Shown: positions 9,001 to 10,181 of the stretch, piece by piece | How the letters are laid out: the number at the start of each line of letters is the position of its first letter | How positions within the stretch are numbered: the stretch's first letter is position 1 | Source of the DNA: Hepatocystis sp. ex Piliocolobus tephrosceles | Lineage: Eukaryota > Apicomplexa > Aconoidasida > Haemosporida > Plasmodiidae | Length of the DNA: 10,181 nt | Reading direction: 5' to 3' | NCBI GenBank assembly: GCA_902459845.2 | Contig: CABPSV020000705.1 | Coordinates: 1-10,181 of the forward strand | The notes under the pieces: generated by a model | What the model was told of the DNA's origin: nothing | The model's input: the letters and a program-made list of their open reading frames with translations, nothing else | Database searches by the model: none | Made by a program: the position numbers and the translations under genes

Positions 9001-10181
9001 TACTACAAAACACAAAAACAATTGTTTTTTACTTTTGAAAAATATATTATTAAAAAGGTATAAAGAAGCTTATTATATATGCAAAACAGAACATATACAA
9101 AACTTTTTATTCTTAGTTTTAATGAAAATTATTAAAGAAACGATAGATTATGAATTTGGTAATAGTGTGGTTAAAAATGACGTATTCAACAGTAATGTAG
9201 CATATAATACGTTACAAAATAATAGTGGTAGTATGTTACAAAATAATAGTGGTAGTATGTTACAAAATAATAGTGGTAGTATGTTACAAAATAATAGTGG
9301 TAGTATGTTACAAAATAATAGTGGTAGTACTAACACTGGTGATTTGTCCATAAATTGTCACCCCAACACTAACCAATTGAATTGTATCGACTCATATTTC
9401 TATGCACTCCATTTTTTAAATAATAACATGTGTAATCTTTCATTTATTTTTTATTGTATCTTTTTTTATAATATAAAAAAAAAAAAATATAATAAATTAA
9501 ATGAAAAGTATGGACAATTTTTTTTATTATCATTCGAAATGTATATAGAAAGGTTTTTAATCAAAAATTCGTTTCTTTTTGAGATTGTTTATTTTTTAGT
9601 ACATGGGAAAGAGGGTAGTATTAACCGCAGTCAGACCGATAGATTTTGTACCAATCGATTTGGCACGGATAAGTTTGGCACGGATAAGTTTGGCATGGAT
9701 AAGTTTGGCACGGATAAGTTTGGCACGGATAAATTTGGCATGGATAAATTTGGCATGGATAAGTTTGGAACACTCAACAAAAGTATAACAAAAAAAAACA
9801 CTTCATATAACTATAACATAAAAGAAATAGGTGAAAAAAGTTATACTACAAATTTTTCACATGTACTTAAGTTGTTTGCTAACGTTATATATATTTTATT
9901 TGTAAAAGTTAACGAAAACAAGATTAATATTAATGAATTGGACAAAGACAGAATCGACGAGTTTAACATGTTCGGTAAGCATCTTATGAAAGAACAGTTA
10001 AATATAAGCTATGAAGAAAAGAAAAAAAAAAAAAAAAGTTTTTATTATAATTCTTTTAGTTCGAAAAGTTTAACTAAAAAATATAATAACGTAATGGCAC
10101 CAAATGTTGCACCAAATGTTGCACCAAATGTTGTACCAAATGTTGTACCAAATGTTGTACCAAATGTTGTACCAAATGTTG
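2..10181 (+). CDS. Rav1/DmX-like (rabconnectin-3alpha) V-ATPase assembly protein, internal fragment open at both ends
   Basis: One uninterrupted + strand frame runs through the window (3,393 codons plus one base). I read it codon by codon and found no stop, intron or frameshift. Seen: a WD-type blade (residues about 321-356, ending DGYMYIWKE); a segment YHPLLLLTYLKIG (from residue 1878); a helical block with LDFLSLLYIAK, FSLERWKKALMDNAYRLM, YYLAIAFLILSGDIKDAIDL and LSIFIIRL (residues 2684-2786). Family knowledge: the last block matches, in order and spacing, the Rav1p C-terminal domain of yeast Rav1 and animal DmX-like proteins (pattern RW..A...NA..L....R...AA.FFLL.GSLKDA). Those proteins form the RAVE/rabconnectin-3 complex, which promotes V1-V0 assembly of the proton pump on acidic organelles. 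Inferred: the same role in parasite V-ATPase control. The first in-frame ATG is at 98, but the family has most of a propeller before the WD blade seen here, so the true start probably lies upstream. Codons 1-17 are probably artefactual. No stop is reached. Family call is firm; function is by homology. Confidence 0.85.
53..750 (+). other. Lys/Asn/Tyr-rich low-complexity segment of the protein
   Basis: The frame codes a strongly basic, polar stretch rich in Lys, Asn and Tyr, with a 16-base A run at 647-662. It has no recognisable domain and looks like the kind of insert Plasmodium places in loops of conserved proteins. In-frame ATG codons at 98, 206 and later could be read as starts, but nothing here marks a real 5' end. 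It ends in an acidic Ser/Asp stretch that leads into the DYS array. Confidence 0.6.
752..880 (+). repeat. DYS tandem array, 9-bp unit, 14 copies
   Basis: Codons GAC TAC TCC repeat 14 times (the second unit has TGC, giving DCS), followed by a last GAC. Unit length keeps the frame. The array is acidic with regularly spaced Tyr and Ser. Almost all codons end in C, against the A/T-ending habit of the rest of the gene. A degenerate QSN tail follows to about 900. Confidence 0.95.
920..1660 (+). other. First beta-propeller-like region with one clear WD-type blade
   Basis: After the DYS array the sequence becomes strand-rich. The segment from 962 reads NVYSVKWKHNNYEQFSILVS followed by LCYDGYMYIWKE, the pattern of a WD-repeat blade (hydrophobic strands, a turn with Asp-Gly, then a Trp close to where WD sits). 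In DmX-like proteins an equivalent stretch (VLLTSC-D-ICRIW-E) lies in the N-terminal propeller. The rest (CKIYILSFPKWLHNIKWCW, FFSVYAIFNIYNHDIYI) is strand-like but too diverged to assign blade by blade. Asn-rich loops and a 12-A run interrupt it. Confidence 0.6.
1721..1930 (+). repeat. LSSSN tandem array, 15-bp unit, 14 copies
   Basis: Fourteen 15-base units code L-[N/S/C/D]-S-S/N-[N/D]. Synonymous and near-synonymous changes run in blocks: early units use AGT AGT AAC, middle units AGT AGC AAC, then AGT AGC AAT, late units AGT AAC AAC. This is the footprint of stepwise local duplication. The reverse strand reads as a leucine-rich open frame only because of this repeat. Confidence 0.95.
2126..2308 (+). 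repeat. SSG tandem array, 9-bp unit, with a 60-bp higher-order copy
   Basis: AGT AGT GGT repeats from 2126 to 2308. A 27-base motif (Ser-Thr-Asp-Ser-Ser-Ser-Gly-Ser-Ser) occurs at 2219 and again at 2279, so the array carries a 60-base second-order period. It is probably a flexible linker. Reverse-strand poly-Thr and other-frame poly-Val readings are artefacts of the repeat. Confidence 0.95.
2309..2380 (+). other. Thr-rich tail and Cys cluster (CSC-x5-CNCH)
   Basis: Straight after the SSG array the frame gives a short Thr-rich stretch and then Cys codons at 2342, 2348, 2366 and 2372 with His at 2375: two CxC pairs five residues apart, the second followed by His. The spacing could bind a metal, but the surrounding Ser/Asn sequence is low-complexity and no known zinc-finger family fits. 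No function is assigned. Confidence 0.45.
2400..3905 (+). other. Strand-rich folded region, probably continuing the propeller part
   Basis: The stretch alternates hydrophobic strands and charged turns, with no large array apart from the one at 3410. Blade-like pieces include FDISFCTNHNFIILVNN then KLFFYDF (from about 2633), SQIIQSFDSFFLLLCID (from about 3290), KIYLLVLTTLEICIGNFIYI (from about 3746) and NFLFSYSYLAYQNMIVIV (from about 3857). DmX-like and Rav1 proteins carry propellers at this position. Sequence identity is too low to name individual repeats by eye. Long A runs (17 bases at 3536-3552 and at 3723-3739) encode Lys stretches in loops. Confidence 0.5.
3410..3481 (+). repeat. Degenerate 18-bp repeat, 4 copies (CMFGED / YTVGED)
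   Basis: Four six-residue units follow one another: CMFEEN, CMFGED, YTVGED, CTVGQK. They share a G/E-E/Q-D/N ending and the underlying DNA is clearly related (TTTGGAGAAGAT, GTTGGAGAGGAT). This is an older array than its neighbours. Confidence 0.75.
3941..4225 (+). repeat. Acidic Glu/Gly/Val stretch followed by Asn-Asp array
   Basis: From 3941 to about 4030 the frame codes an acidic Glu/Gly/Val/Ala stretch that is unusually poor in Lys and Asn. From 4058 to 4225 there are 56 codons of Asn and Asp only: a run of Asn, then alternating AAT/AAC and GAC in a mostly six-base period. It is probably a disordered, highly negative loop. Reverse-strand His/Cys and Leu/Ser readings are shadows. Confidence 0.9.
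4226..4840 (+). other. Mixed segment: Gln/Glu-rich start, then a folded strand-rich part
   Basis: Just after the Asn-Asp array is a short QEQLEQSEQF stretch (about 4271-4300) and a basic Lys/Arg-rich piece. From about 4578 the sequence looks folded again: NIVNIYFICSENGLISNLL and NLVHIHLYDYYILLNTNKE resemble propeller strands. It ends with LLILNLYHMYNQLLKKEKK. No specific domain is recognised beyond the family context. Confidence 0.45.
4844..4903 (+). repeat. ERIEA tandem array, 15-bp unit, 4 copies
   Basis: GAA CGG ATA GAA GCG occurs three times identically, followed by a diverged ERTEV unit. CGG and GCG codons are otherwise rare here. It is highly charged and could be helical. Confidence 0.92.
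4950..5400 (+). other. Folded segment leading into the Rav1 C-terminal domain
   Basis: The frame gives TYIFTLILPKMFQNKMRKTF, then DVYFLVLSFLVNQ, TAIFFNNLKNKTNWKIL and YTYSRDIFFMQNTIMLLQKL. By position these would be the final strands before the helical C-terminal domain of Rav1/DmX proteins; the stretch with RDIFFMQ resembles the propeller-to-helix junction. The assignment is by order along the protein, not by a diagnostic motif. Confidence 0.45.
5405..5440 (+). repeat. Trinucleotide tract: six ACT then GGT/GAT codons
   Basis: Six ACT codons (Thr) are followed by GGT GGT GAT GGT GGT GGT (Gly/Asp). It is a short microsatellite-like insert in the coding frame. Confidence 0.85.
5510..5620 (+). 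repeat. QSM/QSK/QSN array, 9-bp unit
   Basis: About twelve nine-base units of CAA AGT followed by ATG, AAA or AAC; the first units carry ATT in place of AGT. It is polar and basic. The array stops only a few codons before the conserved YHPLLLL helix, so the insertion sits right at the edge of the folded domain. Confidence 0.9.
5624..5860 (+). other. Start of the Rav1 C-terminal helical region (YHP-LL motif)
   Basis: The frame reads LVFYHPLLLLTYLKIG, then LFSHVNIALKLLLTILLNMF. DmX-like proteins have at this place FHP-x2-L-x2-L-x2-G followed by a helix with VxxIL..L, and yeast Rav1 has a similar YHP segment. The order, spacing and Gly position agree. In the family this begins the helical region that follows the propellers. 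A Lys-rich stretch follows (from about 5725). Confidence 0.65.
6056..6136 (+). repeat. TIGQ and NVNK tandem units, 12 bp
   Basis: ACA AT(T/A) GGT CAA occurs twice and is followed by TIGR and then TID; next come two NVNK units and a NIVN-like remnant (NKIVN). They are two adjacent 12-base arrays of different sequence. Confidence 0.8.
6272..6307 (+). repeat. DQKT array, 12 bp, 3 copies
   Basis: GAC CAA AAA AC(G/A) is repeated three times; only the last base of the Thr codon varies. Confidence 0.88.
6518..6571 (+). repeat. DGTENN array, 18 bp, 3 copies
   Basis: GAT GGT ACC GAG AAC AAT is repeated; the third unit ends AGT AGT. Each unit holds the hexamer GGTACC. A diverged DGSESE follows. Confidence 0.88.
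6600..6780 (+). other. Helical segment of the C-terminal region
   Basis: The frame codes NITDFKLTIEDIKLLQILIL, then HINIPHLSKFYQLFLFCILN. This is amphipathic and well conserved in style compared with its flanks. In DmX-like proteins a helical stretch sits between the YHP segment and the RW block, and this segment fits by order. No diagnostic residues can be named. Confidence 0.45.
6887..6943 (+). repeat. DKNS array, 12 bp, nearly 5 copies
   Basis: GAT AAA AAT TCT is repeated four times with one AAC variant, then GAT AAA AAT. It follows an acidic stretch (SDTDSMYDTDDNE) and is followed by a basic run (RKKRKEKNK). Confidence 0.92.
7085..7264 (+). repeat. 12-bp array drifting from HTTG to NAHG to NANG, 15 copies
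   Basis: Fifteen 12-base units. The first are CAT ACA ACT GGT (HTTG), then YTTG, YANG and YAHG, then four NAHG-type units, then HANS and NANG. Neighbouring units differ by one or two bases, so the consensus shifts step by step along the array. It is rich in His and Asn. Open frames on the other strand and in other frames here are shadows. Confidence 0.95.
7265..7500 (+). other. Hydrophobic helical segment after the HTTG/NANG array
   Basis: The frame gives VDVLFFFFRLYINCYFLLNI, then DIHYYYTYFMYFLQNQLE and IMSYLENFITYHNYFFDFE. It is aromatic and hydrophobic but interrupted by polar residues, so it suits buried helices of the C-terminal domain better than membrane segments. In the family, a comparable helical region precedes the RW block. 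Confidence 0.4.
7546..7564 (+). repeat. Longest coding poly(A) tract, 19 A
   Basis: Nineteen consecutive A bases lie inside the frame, coding the end of a Thr codon and six AAA Lys codons. Others: 16 A at 647-662, 17 A at 3536-3552, 17 A at 3723-3739 and 16 A at 10022-10037. The frame is in register on both sides of all of them. Confidence 0.95.
7742..7783 (+). repeat. NSSSYNI direct repeat, 21 bp, 2 copies
   Basis: The 21 bases from 7742 are repeated exactly from 7763. A third copy may be starting (AAT then CGG AGT). They follow an Asn run. Confidence 0.9.
8051..8359 (+). other. Rav1p C-terminal domain core (ERWKKALMDNAYRLM block)
   Basis: This is the best-conserved part of the protein. 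In order: CLDFLSLLYIAKNEKDKLMM (matches the family's AALFYLA-KKK segment), YKIKKQNKIYDFMCNDFS, then ERWKKALMDNAYRLM, KRYYLAIAFLILSGDIKDAI, NDTQLSIFIIRLIYF. Rav1 and DmX-like proteins share the pattern F..RW..AALKNA..LL.KQR...AAAFFLLAGSLKDA, then about ten residues, then .LA..IAR.YE. All fixed positions (Arg-Trp, Asn-Ala, Arg-Tyr, Ala-Phe, Gly, Lys-Asp-Ala) are present or conservatively replaced. It has no repeat insert of its own. In RAVE this domain belongs to the part linked to V1 contacts (family knowledge). Confidence 0.8.
8488..8539. repeat. Native partner of the 52-bp inverted repeat
   Basis: This lies inside the gene just before the NIG array and codes GENNSSNNENTKTKNNE in frame. It is reverse-complemented without mismatch at 1-52. 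Composition and reading frame agree with both flanks, so this is taken as the genuine copy. Confidence 0.85.
8591..8869 (+). repeat. NIG/NNG/NVG array, 9-bp unit, 31 copies
   Basis: Thirty-one nine-base units AAT-x-GGT, with x being ATT, AAT or GTA (a few units end CGT or GAT). The pattern NNG-NIG-NNG-NIG-NNG-NIG-NVG occurs at 8645-8707 and again 135 bases later at 8780-8842 with one change (GGT to GAT at 8831). It follows directly after the Rav1 core and the stretch with the inverted-repeat partner. Confidence 0.95.
8890..9190 (+). other. Helical C-terminal segment between NIG and LQNNSGSM arrays
   Basis: The frame gives GDFVLKCIEYILNEKFN, then NNCFLLLKNILLKRYKEAYY and QNFLFLVLMKIIKETIDY. 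In DmX-like proteins the RW block is followed by a helix pair of the form DPFLRSLAYW-x4-Y-x-RAL-x2-L; the NNCFLLLKNILLKRYKEAYYICK segment fits it well. It is Rav1 C-terminal region sequence, interrupted by inserts. Confidence 0.55.
9212..9331 (+). repeat. LQNNSGSM array, 24 bp, 5 copies
   Basis: The 24-base unit TTA CAA AAT AAT AGT GGT AGT ATG occurs four times without a single base change, then a fifth time ending ACT. Perfect DNA identity means a recent expansion. The reverse-strand leucine-rich frame here is a shadow. Confidence 0.95.
9332..9640 (+). other. Hydrophobic helical segment of the C-terminal region
   Basis: The frame gives DSYFYALHFLNNNMCNLSFI, then FYCIFFYNIKKKKYNKL, then FFLLSFEMYIERFLIKNSFL and FEIVYFLVHGK. 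It lies where DmX-like proteins have the conserved stretch of paired helices after the RW block, and the last part (FEMYIERFLIKNS) may match the family helix with two basic residues before a small-residue turn. The assignment is tentative. Confidence 0.4.
9644..9778 (+). repeat. FGTDK/FGMDK array, 15 bp, 9 units with degenerate ends
   Basis: Seven clear units TTT GGC A(C/T)G GAT AA(G/A) at 9659-9763, flanked by a degenerate FCTNR (9644) and FGTLN (9764). Thr and Met alternate by a single C/T change in the pattern T T M T T M M. GGC and ACG codons are uncommon elsewhere in the gene. A small open frame from 9603 in another frame is a shadow of this array. Confidence 0.93.
9779..10096 (+). other. 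C-terminal-ward segment, partly folded, with a 16-A Lys run
   Basis: The frame gives a polar start, then FSHVLKLFANVIYILFVKVN, an acidic stretch (INELDKDRIDEFNMFGKHL), and a Lys run coded by 16 A at 10022-10037. It ends with a Ser/Tyr/Asn stretch before the last array. No motif is recognised. The protein continues past the window. Confidence 0.45.
10097..10181 (+). repeat. APNV/VPNV array, 12 bp, 7 copies, cut by the window end
   Basis: Three GCA CCA AAT GTT units are followed by four GTA CCA AAT GTT units and one extra base. The sequence stops inside the array, so the true copy number is unknown and the contig probably ended because the repeat could not be resolved. Confidence 0.95.

Noticed and set aside
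1..10181. Ciliate or Dictyostelium origin
   Set aside because: No in-frame TAA/TAG, so a ciliate code is not needed. Lys AAA tracts, mixed GGA/GGT Gly and AGT Ser use, and many unrelated short repeats fit Plasmodium better than Dictyostelium, though this is a judgement by eye.
1..10181. tRNA, rRNA, promoters or terminators
   Set aside because: The whole window is one coding frame; I saw no structured RNA gene or intergenic sequence.

Overview
The window looks like a fragment of a malaria parasite (Plasmodium or close haemosporidian) nuclear genome. It is very A+T-rich, the coding strand is full of AAA-lysine and AAT-asparagine codons with poly(A) tracts up to 19 bases, and in-frame low-complexity tandem repeats are everywhere. 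TAA and TAG never occur in the coding frame, so the standard code fits. The species cannot be fixed from the sequence alone.

There is one gene. The + strand frame starting at base 2 is open from one edge to the other: 3,393 codons, no stop, no intron, no frameshift. Neither the true start nor the true stop is present. The other, shorter open frames on both strands are shadows of this frame, mostly created by its tandem repeats. The protein is best read as the apicomplexan member of the Rav1 / DmX / rabconnectin-3alpha family. This is the large subunit of the RAVE complex, which assembles V1 onto V0 of the vacuolar proton ATPase. The call rests on three short islands between repeats: a WD-type blade near 960-1070, a 'YHPLLLLTYLKIG' helix segment near 5624-5760, and a 'FSLERWKKALMDNAYRLM' helix block near 8050-8360. 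The last is the most conserved part of the Rav1 C-terminal domain.

Layout: 1-52 is probably a chimeric contig end (see below). 53-750 is Lys/Asn/Tyr-rich sequence. 752-880 is a DYS array. 900-1660 is the first beta-propeller-like segment. 1721-2380 holds two serine-rich arrays and a Cys cluster. 2400-3905 is a strand-rich region, probably propeller. 3941-4225 is an acidic and Asn/Asp insert. 4380-5400 is a further folded region. 5405-5620 is more repeats. 5624-5860 begins the helical Rav1 C-terminal region. 5900-6600 is a polar linker with four small arrays. 6600-8360 is helical Rav1 C-terminal sequence broken by arrays at 6887 and 7085. 8591-9780 has further helical segments separated by NIG, LQNNSGSM and FGTDK arrays. 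10097-10181 is an APNV/VPNV array in which the window ends. About a fifth of the window is tandem array.

The most striking non-genic observation is that bases 1-52 are the exact reverse complement of 8488-8539. With the other end lying inside a tandem repeat, this suggests a whole contig whose left end is a fold-back or chimeric artefact and whose right end broke in a repeat. The hydrophobic peptide encoded by 2-52 should therefore not be read as part of the protein.
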